Of a stretch of DNA of 64,000 bases, positions 37,290 to 47,651 are shown one piece after another (the first letter of the stretch is position 1; the number at the start of each line of letters is the position of its first letter). This DNA comes from an uncultured Marinicella sp. GTDB taxonomy: Bacteria; Pseudomonadota; Gammaproteobacteria; Xanthomonadales; Marinicellaceae. The stretch is taken from contig CANNAM010000007.1 of NCBI GenBank assembly GCA_947502595.1, forward strand, positions 1-64,000, given 5' to 3'. The notes under the pieces are model-generated. The model did not search any database and was not told where the DNA came from. It worked only from the letters and a program-made list of their open reading frames with translations. The translations under genes were made by a program, and so were the position numbers.

Positions 37290-37443
37290 AAGGTATAATC
37301 CACAACCGAAAATTGTCATAATGAAGTTGTATCACTAAGCGTCACAACGCAGCTTAAATAGGCAAAAAAGTTAACCCACATTAATGGCTCACTGAAAGGC
37401 CTGCTTTAGTCCATAAACGTATAAAATACACGCACTGTTAACC

Positions 37444-38403
37444 ATGAAAAAAATACTTTTTACTGTCTTTTGCGCCTGTGGCTTTGTATCTACAAATTTA
37501 AATGCCCAGCAATCAACTTTGCAACAAGTGGCCGGCACCTCGGTTTTTCTCGAGCCGCCTACGGGCTTTGTGAAATCCAGTAGGTTCTTAGGTTTTGAAC
37601 AAGTTGAAACCCAATCTTCTTTAATGGTTATTCCGATGAAAGTTACTTCGGCTTCAGCGCTGAAAAAAATGCTTTTTTCTGAGGAAAAACTGCAGGAAAG
37701 GAATATGGAGCTGAAGGGCAAACACACCGTAACTTTGAATGGTGAAGTAACTGAGTTGTATTATGTAGAGCAACAAACGCCCTTAGGTCTGGCAAAAAAA
37801 ATCATCCGGATTTTAACCGATAAAGAGCAATTGATTTTGTTGAATGGTATTTACCTTGAGAGTCACGAGGATTCAGTGTTTGATGCTTTGTACGATGCCA
37901 TATTCAGTGCTGAAATACAGGCGGTTCCTGAGCCGCAAGCATTTGATCATGTGAATTATGAGTTTGCGGTTTCTCCAGATTGGGAAGTGCGCAACCCTGA
38001 CAATATGCCCACTGTGATTACCCTCAAGCAGCATGCAGCACCAGAACACAGCACCCCAATGGATTGGCCTTTGGTCATAGTCACTCAATCCTATGATGAA
38101 CGTGCGCTTGGGTCATTGCGATCGGCTAATATTGAGATGTTAAAAGATTTAAGGGATTTTAAGTTGTCATCAATCCAATCTGAACAATCACGAGATGTGG
38201 CCGGTTTAAAAGCCTATTTGATTAAAAGTGAGGGCAGTGATGTTGCAACTGGGCAGCCGTTGTTCTGTTGGCAATTGCTGATTCGAGACCTCGATAATAA
38301 GGGTTATTACCGAATGGTTGCTTTAGGCAGTGATTTAGAAACTGATGCCAAAATGTTGGTTGATGGCATCATGAACACTTTTACTCTAAAGACTGTTGAA
38401 TAA
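37444..38403 (+). CDS. Exported protein of unknown function
   Basis: A 319-residue protein with a signal peptide (MKKILFTVFCACGFVSTNLNAQ, cleavage after NAQ or nearby). The mature part looks like two related alpha/beta segments: VFLEPPTGFVKSSRFLGFEQ early and NYEFAVSPDWEVRNPDNMPT in the middle, each followed by a strand-rich stretch and an amphipathic helix. That pattern suggests a duplicated domain. I recognise no family and see no metal or catalytic motif. It stands alone between pdxJ and thrS. Confidence 0.75.
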   Translation: MKKILFTVFCACGFVSTNLNAQQSTLQQVAGTSVFLEPPTGFVKSSRFLGFEQVETQSSLMVIPMKVTSASALKKMLFSEEKLQERNMELKGKHTVTLNGEVTELYYVEQQTPLGLAKKIIRILTDKEQLILLNGIYLESHEDSVFDALYDAIFSAEIQAVPEPQAFDHVNYEFAVSPDWEVRNPDNMPTVITLKQHAAPEHSTPMDWPLVIVTQSYDERALGSLRSANIEMLKDLRDFKLSSIQSEQSRDVAGLKAYLIKSEGSDVATGQPLFCWQLLIRDLDNKGYYRMVALGSDLETDAKMLVDGIMNTFTLKTVE

Positions 38404-38496
38404 ACTGTCCAATTCAAGAGAATTTTGTAATATCAATGAATCAATGTAATATTGACTGATTGCTGGTGAACAAATGTGTCCTAAAGTCAATAGACA

Positions 38497-38505
38497 TGGT
38501 ATAAT
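38497..38505 (+). promoter_or_regulatory. Extended -10 promoter for thrS
   Basis: TG-G-TATAAT (TATAAT at 38500-38505) gives an extended -10 element. The -35 is poor, which fits this promoter class. It lies 65 bp upstream of the thrS ATG. Confidence 0.55.
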
Positions 38506-38570
38506 TTTCGCCCTTTTTCATACCTCTAAGGTTATTTTGGATTGAGCTGGTCTCAAACTTGGAAAACAAC

Positions 38571-40478
38571 ATGATTACTGTAACTTTGGCTGATGGAACT
38601 CAGCGTAAATTTGATCAAGCATTAACTGTTCAAGCAGTGGCTGAAGACATTGGACCTGGATTGGCCAATGCCGCATTGGCTGCGCGCGTGGATGGAGAAA
38701 TGGTTGACTTGTCACACCTCATTGAAAAAGATGTGGAGTTAACCATTGTGACCGGTAATACAGATGATGGCTTGGAAGTCATCAGGCACTCTGCGGCACA
38801 TCTGATGGCCCAAGCGGTTCAACGCCTGTTTCCTAAGGTTGAAGTGACCATTGGACCAGTGATTGACAATGGTTTTTACTATGATTTCGCATCTAAAGAC
38901 CCTTTTCATGAAGATGACTTAGCAAAAATAACTGCTGAGATGAAAAAAATAGTCAAAGAAAAACTACCTGTTGAGCGGTTTGAGATGTCGCGTGATGAAG
39001 CCATAACTTTTTTCGAACAAAAAGGCGAAAAGTATAAAGCTGAAATCATTCGTGATATTCCTGAAGACCAAGTGCTTTCCATGTACCGACAAGGTGAGTT
39101 TGTTGATTTATGTCGTGGTCCTCATGTGCCTAATACGGGCAAAATCAAAGTCTTTAAACTGATGAGCATTGCTGGTGCTTATTGGCGTGGTGACAGCAAC
39201 AACGAAATGTTGCAGCGGGTTTATGGTACAGCCTGGAACGATAAAAAGGATTTAAAAGAATACTTGCATTTGCTTGAAGAAGCTGAAAAACGTGACCACC
39301 GTAAACTGGGCAAAAAAATGGACTTATTTCATTTTCAAGAAGAAGCCCCGGGTATGGTGTTTTGGCATGAACGTGGCTGGTCTATTTATCAGTCCATTCA
39401 ACAGTACATGCGCAAAAAGCTTAATGCCCGTGACTACCAAGAAATCAATACGCCTTCAGTGGTTGAGTACAGTTTGTGGGAAAAGTCAGGCCATGCCGAT
39501 AAATTTGGCGATGACATGTTCAGTGTTGAGTCTGAAAACCGACAGTTTGCAGTAAAGCCAATGAATTGTCCTTGTCATGTTCAAGTCTACAATCAAGGCT
39601 TAAAGTCTTACCGTGATTTACCCATACGTTTGGCTGAGTTTGGCTCTTGTCACCGCAATGAACCTTCAGGTGCATTACATGGCTTGATGCGGGTCAGGGG
39701 TTTTGTTCAAGACGATGCACATATTTTCTGTCAAGAAGATCAAATAAGTGGTGAAGTGTCTCAATTTATTGATTTCTTGCATGAGGTTTATGCTGACTTT
39801 GGTTTCAATGAAATCATCTACCGCATTTCAACCCGCCCAGAAAAAAGAGTGGGCAGTGATGAAGTGTGGGACAAGTCTGAAAAAGCCTTGGCTGATGCGT
39901 TGGATGCCAAGGGCATTGCATGGGAAGAGCTGCCTGGAGAAGGTGCTTTTTACGGTCCTAAAATTGAGTTTTCACTGAAAGATTGTTTGGGTCGGGTTTG
40001 GCAGTGCGGTACCATACAAGTCGATTTTTCAATGCCCAACCGTTTAGAAGCGACTTACATTGATGAACATGGTGATCGCGTCACACCGGTGATGTTGCAC
40101 CGAGCCATTTTAGGTTCATTCGAACGTTTTATCGGTATTTTGCTGGAACATCATGCTGGAAATATGCCGCTTTGGCTGGCACCAACTCAGGTTGCAGTTC
40201 TGAATATTACGGGCCAACAGTCCGAATATGCCGAAAAAATAGGCAAAAAATTGAAAAATCATGCCTTCAGAGCAATTTATGACTTGAGAAACGAAAAGAT
40301 CGGCTATAAAATTCGCCAGCACACTTTAAACAAGACAAACTACTTGGTTATTGTGGGTAACAATGAATTAGAAAGTGAAACCATTACTGTGAGATCACAT
40401 GATGGTCAGGACTTAGGTTCTATGAGAGTTGATGATTTAATTCAATTAATGAATTTACAAATCAACGAGAAAAAATAA
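38571..40478 (+). CDS. thrS: Threonyl-tRNA synthetase
   Basis: A 635-residue class II synthetase. The N-terminal TGS domain begins [20 protein letters not shown]. The editing domain has [16 protein letters not shown]. The catalytic domain holds the zinc ligands in [12 protein letters not shown] and the motif-3 region [20 protein letters not shown]. The start is the ATG at 38571; an in-frame TTG at 38559 lies in the ribosome-binding region. It is first in the classic thrS-infC-rpmI-rplT-pheS-pheT-ihfA cluster. Confidence 0.98.
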   Translation: MITVTLADGTQRKFDQALTVQAVAEDIGPGLANAALAARVDGEMVDLSHLIEKDVELTIVTGNTDDGLEVIRHSAAHLMAQAVQRLFPKVEVTIGPVIDNGFYYDFASKDPFHEDDLAKITAEMKKIVKEKLPVERFEMSRDEAITFFEQKGEKYKAEIIRDIPEDQVLSMYRQGEFVDLCRGPHVPNTGKIKVFKLMSIAGAYWRGDSNNEMLQRVYGTAWNDKKDLKEYLHLLEEAEKRDHRKLGKKMDLFHFQEEAPGMVFWHERGWSIYQSIQQYMRKKLNARDYQEINTPSVVEYSLWEKSGHADKFGDDMFSVESENRQFAVKPMNCPCHVQVYNQGLKSYRDLPIRLAEFGSCHRNEPSGALHGLMRVRGFVQDDAHIFCQEDQISGEVSQFIDFLHEVYADFGFNEIIYRISTRPEKRVGSDEVWDKSEKALADALDAKGIAWEELPGEGAFYGPKIEFSLKDCLGRVWQCGTIQVDFSMPNRLEATYIDEHGDRVTPVMLHRAILGSFERFIGILLEHHAGNMPLWLAPTQVAVLNITGQQSEYAEKIGKKLKNHAFRAIYDLRNEKIGYKIRQHTLNKTNYLVIVGNNELESETITVRSHDGQDLGSMRVDDLIQLMNLQINEKK

Positions 40479-40496
40479 TTATTAGGAGATTGACTG

Positions 40497-41021
40497 ATCG
40501 CTAGAAATGATAAAGTACGCAGGAACAACCAAATCAGGGTTCCTGAAGTAAGGCTAATTGACCAACATGGAGAACAGGTTGGGGTTGTAACAACTGCAGA
40601 GGCACAAGACCGGGCCAAAGGTGCCGGACTTGACTTGGTGGAAATATCACCAAAATCAGCACCGCCAGTGTGTAAAATCATGGATTATGGCAAGTTCAAG
40701 TTTGAACAAGCCAAAAAGAATCAACAGGCCAAAAAGAAACAAAAGAAAGTTCAGTTAAAAGAGGTCAAATTCAGGCCAAATACTGAAGAAGCGGATTATC
40801 AAGTCAAGATCAGAAATTTACGTAAATTTATTGAGCAGGGCAATAAAGTTAAGGTAACAATCATGTTCAGAGGACGTGAGTTGGCCCACCGTGACATTGG
40901 TTCAAATATGCTGGATAGATTGGTAAAAGATTTAGAGGATGAAGTGGTTGTTGAACAACGACCGGCGAAAATGGAAGGTCGATTTATGATTATGTTGTTG
41001 GCACCAAAAACCAACAAATAA
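40497..41021 (+). CDS. infC: Translation initiation factor IF-3 with non-canonical start codon
   Basis: A 174-residue IF-3 that keeps ribosomal subunits apart and proof-reads initiator tRNA. The frame starts IARNDKVRRNNQIRVPEVRL, as in other IF-3s, but has no ATG/GTG/TTG in the right place. AGGAG lies eight bases before an ATC at 40497, with a CTG at 40494 as the alternative and an in-frame TGA just before. Rare start codons in infC allow IF-3 to repress its own translation. Both IF-3 domains are complete (VCKIMDYGKFKFEQAKK; VKVTIMFRGRELAH). Confidence 0.95.
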   Translation: MARNDKVRRNNQIRVPEVRLIDQHGEQVGVVTTAEAQDRAKGAGLDLVEISPKSAPPVCKIMDYGKFKFEQAKKNQQAKKKQKKVQLKEVKFRPNTEEADYQVKIRNLRKFIEQGNKVKVTIMFRGRELAHRDIGSNMLDRLVKDLEDEVVVEQRPAKMEGRFMIMLLAPKTNK

Positions 41022-41349
41022 GCATAACTAAAAAAGTGCAACAATAAATACAGTTGATAGATACAGGCTGGGCAACTAAAAATAAACGGTTTAACGAATA
41101 GTTAAACAGCTTTGATTAAATGCCGCAAGTCGTGCGTCAACTGCGTTTTTTATTGCCAGTTAAAACAGCAGTAGATGCTATTACATGCGCATGCTGTTGA
41201 CCTACATTCGTGTAGGTCAAGTGTCACGAAGACACAAAACAAAGGTTTAAACACCTGATAAGAAAAAAGCTGACCAGTGAGTCAAGTACGATTAAAGCCA
41301 TTGTTGTGGCTACTTGCTGGAGTATATAAATAAAATACAGGAGGGCATT
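41022..41349 (+). ncRNA. Structured leader between infC and rpmI (candidate L20 autoregulatory region)
   Basis: 328 nt without a gene, in the position where E. coli has the L20-binding leader. It holds a 10-bp stem capped by TTCG (41197-41220), a second hairpin GTGTC-ACGAA-GACAC (41221-41235) and AGCCA-TTGTTG-TGGCT near 41296-41311. CGCA...TGCG followed by six T at 41146 could be an attenuator. Its role is inferred from position and structure. Confidence 0.5.
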
Positions 41350-41544
41350 ATGCCTAAAATGAAAACCAAAAAGGGCGCTGCCAAGCGCTTCAGAAAGACC
41401 GCATCTGGCTTCAAAAGAAAGCATGCTTTCAGAAGTCACATCTTGACTAAGATGAGCACCAAACGTAAACGTAATTTACGTGGTACCAGCCTGGTACACG
41501 AAGCTGACGAAAAGACAGTTCAAAGACTATTACCTTACGCATAA
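41350..41544 (+). CDS. rpmI: 50S ribosomal protein L35
   Basis: A 64-residue basic protein of the large ribosomal subunit, [20 protein letters not shown], with the family-typical C-terminus. The ATG at 41350 follows a strong AGGAGG; a longer frame from 41314 is not supported. rplT follows 16 bp later, so the pair forms the expected L35-L20 unit, probably under control of the structured leader upstream. Confidence 0.98.
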   Translation: MPKMKTKKGAAKRFRKTASGFKRKHAFRSHILTKMSTKRKRNLRGTSLVHEADEKTVQRLLPYA

Positions 41545-41560
41545 CTAAAGGAGCAAAATC

Positions 41561-41917
41561 ATGGCAAGAGTTAAAAGAGGCGTTCAAGCACGCAAAAGAC
41601 ATAAAAAGATCCTTAAGTTAGCCAAGGGTTATTACAACGCACGCCGTAAAATTTACCGCGTAGCTAAACAAGCTGTCATTAAAGCAGGTCAATATGCTTA
41701 CCGTGACCGCAGAACCAGAAAAAGAACTTTCCGCGCATTGTGGATCACTCGCATCAACGCAGGTGCTCGCAACAACGGCATAAGCTATTCACGATTTATC
41801 AACGGTTTGAAAAAAGCTGATATCTCTTTGGATCGTAAAGTTCTTGCAGACATGGCTGTACACGACAAAGCAGGTTTTGCTGCTGTTGTAGAACAAGCCA
41901 AAGCTGCATTGTCATAG
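41561..41917 (+). CDS. rplT: 50S ribosomal protein L20
   Basis: A 118-residue protein, [20 protein letters not shown], with a long basic N-terminal extension and globular C-terminal domain ([19 protein letters not shown]). It binds 23S rRNA early in 50S assembly and, in other bacteria, represses rpmI-rplT translation by binding the leader. AAAGGAG precedes the ATG. A strong terminator lies downstream. Confidence 0.98.
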   Translation: MARVKRGVQARKRHKKILKLAKGYYNARRKIYRVAKQAVIKAGQYAYRDRRTRKRTFRALWITRINAGARNNGISYSRFINGLKKADISLDRKVLADMAVHDKAGFAAVVEQAKAALS

Positions 41918-41966
41918 GTTTATGACAATGGCCCATTAAGGGCAATTGAGCAGCAATGATAAAAGA

Positions 41967-41997
41967 GGAATCAGTGAAATAACTGATTCCTTTTTTT
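41967..41997 (+). terminator. Terminator after rplT
   Basis: GGAATCAGT, loop of 6, ACTGATTCC, then seven T. It separates rplT from pheS. I found no Phe-rich leader peptide before it, so pheM-type attenuation is not supported. Confidence 0.85.
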
Positions 41998-42047
41998 ATG
42001 CGCAAAAGACACACCTTCAGTATTAACAACAATTACAGAGAATAACA

Positions 42048-43046
42048 GTGAGTGATTTGCAACAAATCTTAGCCGATGGCTTGAATCAAATTGAACAGGC
42101 TGAATCGGTACAAGCATTGGATGATGTACGGGTTCATTTTTTGGGTCAAAAAGGCAGCGTAACCCTGCAATTAAAACAGTTAGGCCAGTTAGCAGCTGAA
42201 GACCGCAAGGCAGCTGGGGCGCAAATCAATCAAATTAAACAGCAGTTGTTCACTGCCATTCAAGCCAAAAAAACCACTTTAATGGCTGCGGAACTGAATC
42301 AAAAATTGATGGCAGAAGCGGTTGATGTGACTTTGCCCGGCCGTAAACAAGCCCAAGGAGGCGTCCACCCAGTCAGCAAAACCATGCAACGCATCATTGA
42401 CTTGTTTTCACAAGTTGGTTTTGATGTGGTTACTGGACCTGAAATAGAAGATGATTACCATAATTTTGAAGCATTGAATTTTCCTGCTCATCACCCAGCA
42501 CGGGCCATGCATGACACTTTTTATTTCCCTGATGGCCATTTGCTCAGAACCCATACTTCGCCGGTACAAATTCGGGCCATGAAAACCATGCAACCACCTA
42601 TTAAAATCATTGCGCCAGGCAAGGTTTACCGCAGTGACTCTGACCAAACACACACCCCCATGTTCCACCAAGTAGAAGGTTTGGTGATTGGTGAAAATGT
42701 AACATTCGCCTCTTTAAAAGGTGTTTTGAATCAATTTGTTAATGCTTTTTTTGAAGACGATTTGAAGATCAGGTTAAGGCCTTCCTATTTTCCATTCACA
42801 GAGCCATCAGCAGAAGTTGATGTGGAATGGAAAAAAGACGATGGTAGCATTGATTGGCTGGAAGTCTTGGGTTGTGGCATGGTCCACCCAAATGTGTTGC
42901 GCTCTGGCGGAATTGACCCTGAAAAATACACCGGCTTTGCTTTTGGCTTAGGTGTCGAGCGTTTTGCTATGTTGCGTTATGGCGTACAGGATTTAAGAAC
43001 ATTTTTTGAAAATGACATGGCTTTTTTAAGCCAGTTTCAATCATAA
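42048..43046 (+). CDS. pheS: Phenylalanyl-tRNA synthetase alpha chain
   Basis: A 332-residue class II catalytic subunit. An N-terminal coiled-coil tRNA-binding arm (residues 1-90) precedes the catalytic core, with [40 protein letters not shown] (motif 2) and [20 protein letters not shown] (motif 3). It begins with GTG at 42048 with no clear Shine-Dalgarno. With pheT it forms the alpha2-beta2 enzyme. pheT starts 11 bp after its stop. Confidence 0.98.
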   Translation: MSDLQQILADGLNQIEQAESVQALDDVRVHFLGQKGSVTLQLKQLGQLAAEDRKAAGAQINQIKQQLFTAIQAKKTTLMAAELNQKLMAEAVDVTLPGRKQAQGGVHPVSKTMQRIIDLFSQVGFDVVTGPEIEDDYHNFEALNFPAHHPARAMHDTFYFPDGHLLRTHTSPVQIRAMKTMQPPIKIIAPGKVYRSDSDQTHTPMFHQVEGLVIGENVTFASLKGVLNQFVNAFFEDDLKIRLRPSYFPFTEPSAEVDVEWKKDDGSIDWLEVLGCGMVHPNVLRSGGIDPEKYTGFAFGLGVERFAMLRYGVQDLRTFFENDMAFLSQFQS

Positions 43047-43057
43047 GGAGACCATCA

Positions 43058-45433
43058 ATGAAATTCAGTGAAAATTGGTTAAAAGAATGGGTCAAATATG
43101 ATTTGACAACTGCGGAATTGATGGAGCAATTAACCATGTTGGGGTTAGAGGTGGATGGTGTTGAGCCAGCTGCTGGAAACTTCACCGGTGTAGTGGTTGC
43201 TGAAATTGTGGCCTGTGAGAAGCACCCTGATGCCGATAAACTCAAAGTATGTGAGGTCAATGCAGGTGGAGAAAGCTTACAAATTGTCTGCGGTGCACCC
43301 AATGCCAGAACAGGCTTAAAAACTGCCTTGGCACGAATTGGTGCGGTGTTACCTGGTGATTTTAAAATCAAAAAGTCCAAATTGCGTGGTGTCGAATCAA
43401 ATGGCATGCTGTGTTCTGAAGTCGAACTGGGCCTCAGCCAAGATTCTGCAGGCATAATAGAGTTTGATTCAGCCGCACCTGTGGGCATGGATGTGCGTGA
43501 GTATTTATGTGTTGATGATCAAGTCATAGATATTGATTTAACCCCAAATCGTGCAGATTGTTTTTGTATTCGTGGTATTGCCCGCGAAGTTGCCACTTTG
43601 AACCATCTGGCCATCAATGCTCCTGATGTTCCAGTTATTACTGCCTCTATTGAAAACATTGTTGAGGTTGAGCTTGAAGCAGCTGAACAATGTCCAACTT
43701 ATGTCAGTCGCGTCATTAAAGGCATAGATAACAGCCAAACCACACCCTTGTGGATTAAAGAAAAATTACGTCGCAGTGGTATCAAGTCTATTCACCCTGT
43801 GGTCGATGTAACTAACTACGTAATGTTGGAATTGGGCCAGCCGATGCACGCTTTTGATGCAGCCAATATTGATGGTGGTATTGTGGTCAGAATGGCCAAT
43901 GAGGGTGAAGAGATAACTTTGCTTGACCAATCAGCAGCCAAACTCACGCCAGAGTTTTTAGTGATTGCAGACCAAAGTAAACCGTTGGCAGTGGCTGGCG
44001 TGATAGGTGGTATGGACAGTGGTGTCAGCGACGAAACTCGGAACATTGTGCTAGAGTCGGCTTATTTCGACCCTGCCACCATCATGGGTAAATCAAGAAA
44101 ATTAGGCGTGCATACCGAATCGGCCCTGCGTTTTGAGCGGGGTGTAGATTGGGATTTACAACTTAAAGCCATGGAGCGTGCCACTGATTTAATCACAGAA
44201 ATATGTGGCGGACAAGTTGGTCCGGCTCATATTCAACAGGCTACTGAACACCTTCCAAAACAGCAGAATATCCAGCTTTCAGTGGCTAGATTAAACCAGG
44301 TATTGGGCTTCACAGTACCAACTGAACAAGTGACACAAATTTTCCAAGACTTGGGTCTTGCTTGCAATTTTGCTGCAGAAGTGTGGTCAATTACATCGCC
44401 TTCGTGGCGTTTTGATTTGGCCATCGCTGAGGATTTGATTGAAGAAGTGGTGCGGGTGGTTGGTTACGACCAAATGCCGGCCCATAGGTTGCATTCAACA
44501 GATGCCATTGCAGTGATTCCAGAAGCCGTTAAACAATTGCGTTTATTGAAACAGCAGTTGGCTGACTTATCCTACCAAGAAGTCATCAATTATTCTTTTG
44601 TAGGTGAAAAGCAATTATCAGAATTAGGCTTAGATGATGATATGTTTGCTTTGGCCAACCCACTGAACAAAGAAATGGCAGTGATGCGCACTCATTTATT
44701 ACCAGGTGTTTTGTCCAACATTAAAACCAATTTGGCCCGACAAGCCCAAGACTTGGCGTTGTTTGAAATAGGCAAAGTATTCAGCAAGGGCCAAACCATC
44801 GTCCAAGAAGACGTATTGTTGATGGCTAAAACCGGACAACAAGCGCCTGAGCAATGGTCAGTTAACAGTCAAAAAGTTGATTTTTTTAGCATCAAAGGCG
44901 ATGTGGAAAACCTCCTGTCTGGCATTGGCCAAGAACTTGAATTCACCCATTCAGCCATTAATCATTTGCACCCAGGTCGTCAGGCTGAAATTAAATTAAA
45001 CCAAGTAACAGTTGGCTATTTGGGTCAGGTACATCCGTCAATTTGTCAGCAAATGAAAATTAAACAGGAAGTGTATGTAGCTGAGTTGGCAGTCGAGCCG
45101 ATTCAGAAAATACAACTCCCAGCATGGCACAGTGTTTCAAAATACCCGCAAATTAGGCGCGACTTGTCTATTGTTATTGCAAATTCAGTGGCTTGGTCCA
45201 CAGTAGAGGCCGCAGTACATGACAGCTTGGGCGCGAGTAGGCGTTTGTTGGACAAATTGTGCTTATTTGATGTTTACAAAGGTGACAATATTGAAAAAGG
45301 ATACAAAAGTCTAGCCATGGCTATGATTTTTCAGGAAAATAATAGGACTTTAGAAGATAAAGAGGTAGACAAACTGGTATCAAAAGCGGTATCCTTTTTA
45401 GCAGAACAATTGAACGCAGAAATTAGATCATGA
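43058..45433 (+). CDS. pheT: Phenylalanyl-tRNA synthetase beta chain
   Basis: A 791-residue beta subunit. Domains in order are a tRNA-binding OB fold ([20 protein letters not shown]), the B3/B4 editing domain ([40 protein letters not shown]), B5, a degenerate catalytic-like module and the C-terminal anticodon-binding ferredoxin fold ([20 protein letters not shown]). It carries the editing activity that clears Tyr-tRNA-Phe. The length is standard. It overlaps ihfA by 4 bp (ATGA). Confidence 0.98.
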   Translation: MKFSENWLKEWVKYDLTTAELMEQLTMLGLEVDGVEPAAGNFTGVVVAEIVACEKHPDADKLKVCEVNAGGESLQIVCGAPNARTGLKTALARIGAVLPGDFKIKKSKLRGVESNGMLCSEVELGLSQDSAGIIEFDSAAPVGMDVREYLCVDDQVIDIDLTPNRADCFCIRGIAREVATLNHLAINAPDVPVITASIENIVEVELEAAEQCPTYVSRVIKGIDNSQTTPLWIKEKLRRSGIKSIHPVVDVTNYVMLELGQPMHAFDAANIDGGIVVRMANEGEEITLLDQSAAKLTPEFLVIADQSKPLAVAGVIGGMDSGVSDETRNIVLESAYFDPATIMGKSRKLGVHTESALRFERGVDWDLQLKAMERATDLITEICGGQVGPAHIQQATEHLPKQQNIQLSVARLNQVLGFTVPTEQVTQIFQDLGLACNFAAEVWSITSPSWRFDLAIAEDLIEEVVRVVGYDQMPAHRLHSTDAIAVIPEAVKQLRLLKQQLADLSYQEVINYSFVGEKQLSELGLDDDMFALANPLNKEMAVMRTHLLPGVLSNIKTNLARQAQDLALFEIGKVFSKGQTIVQEDVLLMAKTGQQAPEQWSVNSQKVDFFSIKGDVENLLSGIGQELEFTHSAINHLHPGRQAEIKLNQVTVGYLGQVHPSICQQMKIKQEVYVAELAVEPIQKIQLPAWHSVSKYPQIRRDLSIVIANSVAWSTVEAAVHDSLGASRRLLDKLCLFDVYKGDNIEKGYKSLAMAMIFQENNRTLEDKEVDKLVSKAVSFLAEQLNAEIRS

Positions 45434-45738
45434 CAGAGACTGTTACTAAAACTGACTTAGCTGAAATATTATATATGGAAGTTGGCTTAAATAAGCGTGA
45501 AGCCAGTGAATTTGTTAGCGTGTTCTTTGAAACCATCAAAGCACAGTTGCTTGAGGGTCATGGGGTCAAATTATCTGGGTTTGGTAATTTTGAATTAAGA
45601 GACAAAAAGTCTAGACCAGGTAGAAATCCCAAAACGTTGGAAGAGATACCTATTTCAGCCAGAAGGGTTGTGGCATTTAAGCCAGGTCAAAAATTGAGGA
45701 ATACGATAGAAACATATGCTGGATCAAGGCCACAATAA
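45430..45738 (+). CDS. ihfA: Integration host factor alpha subunit
   Basis: A 102-residue DNA-bending protein. It has the HU/IHF fold, including [21 protein letters not shown] followed by [20 protein letters not shown], the beta-arm that intercalates into DNA. The heterodimer partner ihfB is not in the window. It overlaps pheT by 4 bp and the merR-type gene by 23 bp, the usual gammaproteobacterial arrangement. Confidence 0.97.
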   Translation: MTETVTKTDLAEILYMEVGLNKREASEFVSVFFETIKAQLLEGHGVKLSGFGNFELRDKKSRPGRNPKTLEEIPISARRVVAFKPGQKLRNTIETYAGSRPQ

Positions 45739-46069
45739 ATCCCTACCTCCCATCCCTGCAAAAAGATATTTCACCATTGGTGAAGTTTCGACTTTATGCG
45801 ATGTAAAACAACATGTATTGCGTTACTGGGAAAATGAATTTGACAACTTGAATCCAGTTAAGCGCAGGGGCAACCGGCGTTATTACCAACGCAATGATGT
45901 CATGATGATCAGACAAATACGCAGTTTGTTGTATGATCACGGCTACACCATTTCAGGCGCCCGTCAAAAACTCAACGGTAAAGTGTCAGAAAAAGAAGCC
46001 AGTAAATCCTACCAAGTGATTCAGCAAACCAGGTCAGAATTAGAAGAAATTCTTGAGTTGTTGAAGTAG
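45716..46069 (+). CDS. MerR-family transcriptional regulator
   Basis: A 117-residue regulator with an N-terminal MerR winged helix ([20 protein letters not shown], then [20 protein letters not shown]) and a short coiled-coil C-terminus. There are no effector-binding cysteines, so it is not a metal sensor of the MerR/CueR kind. A gene of this type after ihfA is common in gammaproteobacteria, but its targets are not known. It starts inside the end of ihfA, suggesting translational coupling. Confidence 0.92.
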   Translation: MLDQGHNKSLPPIPAKRYFTIGEVSTLCDVKQHVLRYWENEFDNLNPVKRRGNRRYYQRNDVMMIRQIRSLLYDHGYTISGARQKLNGKVSEKEASKSYQVIQQTRSELEEILELLK

Positions 46070-46143
46070 TCATATCACACCAATAAAGCTGATTTTTTCG
46101 GCTCATTTTTAGTTTTCTTTGTGTTAGAATACGCGGGTTATTT

Positions 46144-46220
46144 CGGAACGTGGCGCAGCCTGGTAGCGCACTACAATGGGGTTGTAGGGGTCGGAGGTTC
46201 GAATCCTCTCGTTCCGACCA
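46144..46220 (+). tRNA. tRNA-Pro (GGG)
   Basis: A 77-nt cloverleaf: acceptor CGGAACG / CGTTCCG, anticodon arm CTACA-ATGGGGT-TGTAG with anticodon GGG, T loop GTTCGAATC, and an encoded 3' CCA (46218-46220). A TAGAAT -10 with a GC-rich discriminator (TTAGAATACGCGG) lies just upstream, typical of stringently controlled stable-RNA promoters. Confidence 0.97.
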
Positions 46221-46591
46221 ATAACATTTTTTAAAAAAACCACACTTACCATCTTTCACAACCAATAAATTTGTCAAAACCATCCTTTGATTTGTTCGTG
46301 CAATTAATCAGTTTTCTCATTTTCCAGTCCATAGCTAGTTCCTGCTTCTAGCAAAAGACTCCAAAGTAAAATTTGTACCAATTTAATTGATTGCATTGTG
46401 CGCTTGAACTTAAACAGGTGTTAAATAAATAGTAAGCCACCCTGAAGCACCCTAAAAACATCCCTAATTAGCCCAGCCAATATTGCATGATCCATTCATT
46501 ACTGTCGTAAATTAGTTAAGTCGAATATCGACTTAACTTTGGTGTAAGTGTTGATAACTTACCTATGAATTTAAACTTAATTGGAGTATAT
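46221..46591 (+). promoter_or_regulatory. Intergenic region with a perfect 11-bp inverted repeat upstream of the DUF3011 gene
   Basis: 371 bp without a gene. AGTTAAGTCGA-ATA-TCGACTTAACT at 46514-46538 is a perfect inverted repeat with a 3-bp centre, about 54 bp before the ATG. It has no T-tract and looks more like an operator than a terminator. Confidence 0.45.
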
Positions 46592-47338
46592 ATGATCAAT
46601 CAATATAAAGCAGGTTTAGTGGCGGTGTTGTTTCAAGTAGGGGCGGCTCATGCAGGTGATTCATTGGATGCTTGTGATACCTTATTGAGAGAGGCCAATG
46701 AAATTGAGTATTTACTGCTTAACAGTGCAATGTCCTATGGCGATGTGCCACGACCTATTTTGGAGGCTCTAGAATACATAGATCCTGAAACTACTGGCCC
46801 CAAGTTGGCGGAAAATCAGGTCGATGAATTACAGACAGAGTTAGGAGCTTTAGCAGAAAAAATGGCGATTTCAATGTGTGATTACAGTGGTGGCTCAGGT
46901 GGTGGTTCAGGCTCTGGTAGCAGCACACCAAGCTCAACTCGTACGGTGAGGGTAACTTGTGAAAGTTGGGATTATGATGCGGAAACCTGTAAACTGCCTC
47001 GAAATATCTATAACGTAACACTGGTACAGCGACTGTCTAATACCTCATGTGCCGGACGCTATTATGCCAGCGGTGACACCCTTCATGTAACCAATGGTTG
47101 TCGTGGTGTATTCAGTGCATTTTTAAGTTCGCCTGTAACCGTCAATAATTTTACTTGTGAAAGTTGGGGATATTCCTATGCATCTTGCGGTTTTCCAGTA
47201 GCAGGACCACAAACAGTGTGGTTGCATCAGCGCAACTCTAACAGTCGTTGTGAGCAAGGCACTACATGGGGATTGAGTGGTGTACCTCCTATGTGGGTTA
47301 ACCATGGTTGCAGAGGCGTATTTTCTTCAGCTCAATAA
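46592..47338 (+). CDS. Secreted protein with two DUF3011 repeats
   Basis: A 248-residue exported protein. The signal peptide is MINQYKAGLVAVLFQVGAAHA. A helical region (residues 25-100) and a Gly/Ser linker lead to two DUF3011 repeats. Each has the pattern TCESW-x-Y...C...V-x-L-x-Q-R-x-S-N-x-x-C...W/HV-x-x-GCRGVF, with four or so conserved cysteines likely forming disulfides. The ATG at 46592 has TTGGAG at good spacing, so the ATG at 46565 is rejected. DUF3011 has no established function but is found in secreted proteins of Xanthomonadales-like bacteria. Confidence 0.85.
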   Translation: MINQYKAGLVAVLFQVGAAHAGDSLDACDTLLREANEIEYLLLNSAMSYGDVPRPILEALEYIDPETTGPKLAENQVDELQTELGALAEKMAISMCDYSGGSGGGSGSGSSTPSSTRTVRVTCESWDYDAETCKLPRNIYNVTLVQRLSNTSCAGRYYASGDTLHVTNGCRGVFSAFLSSPVTVNNFTCESWGYSYASCGFPVAGPQTVWLHQRNSNSRCEQGTTWGLSGVPPMWVNHGCRGVFSSAQ

Positions 47339-47357
47339 CCCATCTTGAAACCAACAT

Positions 47358-47390
47358 ACAGCAATCATCTAATTTTGATGGTTGCTGTTT
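47358..47390 (+). terminator. Terminator after the DUF3011 gene
   Basis: ACAGCAATCATC pairs with GATGGTTGCTGT (one mismatch) around TAATTTT, followed by TTGTT. The rest of the 47339-47651 gap holds a TATAAT at 47567-47572 that is the likely mdh -10. Confidence 0.65.
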
Positions 47391-47651
47391 GTTCCTCCAC
47401 ATTATAAATTCAATGTTGTTGTCTAATTGAATGTTGTCAAAATACCCGCTGTGAATACCCACACACCAGGCTGTAAAACTAGTCCAGTATTTGTCAGCTG
47501 ATAAGCAGATGACAACGTTGGTGTATCTTTGGTCTGATTAATATTTAATTATTACTGCATGGTTGTTATAATCGCGCATGCTTCTGTCCTTATTGCTCAA
47601 CTAAGAGTAATGAATGAAAGGATTTACCTATACCATCAATTGGAGACATCA

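Noticed and set aside
40635-41021. Shorter IF-3 starting at the ATG at 40635
   Set aside because: It would lose the whole conserved N-terminal start (IARNDKVRRNNQIRVPEVRL) that is intact upstream in frame.
41918-41966. Possible leader peptide for pheST attenuation
   Set aside because: The only short frame here encodes MTMAH and contains no phenylalanine; the hairpin is read as an ordinary terminator after rplT.
47559-47651. Extended N-terminus for malate dehydrogenase
   Set aside because: The extension starts before the likely promoter -10 (47567-47572) and has no family match; the ATG at 47652 has a good ribosome-binding site.
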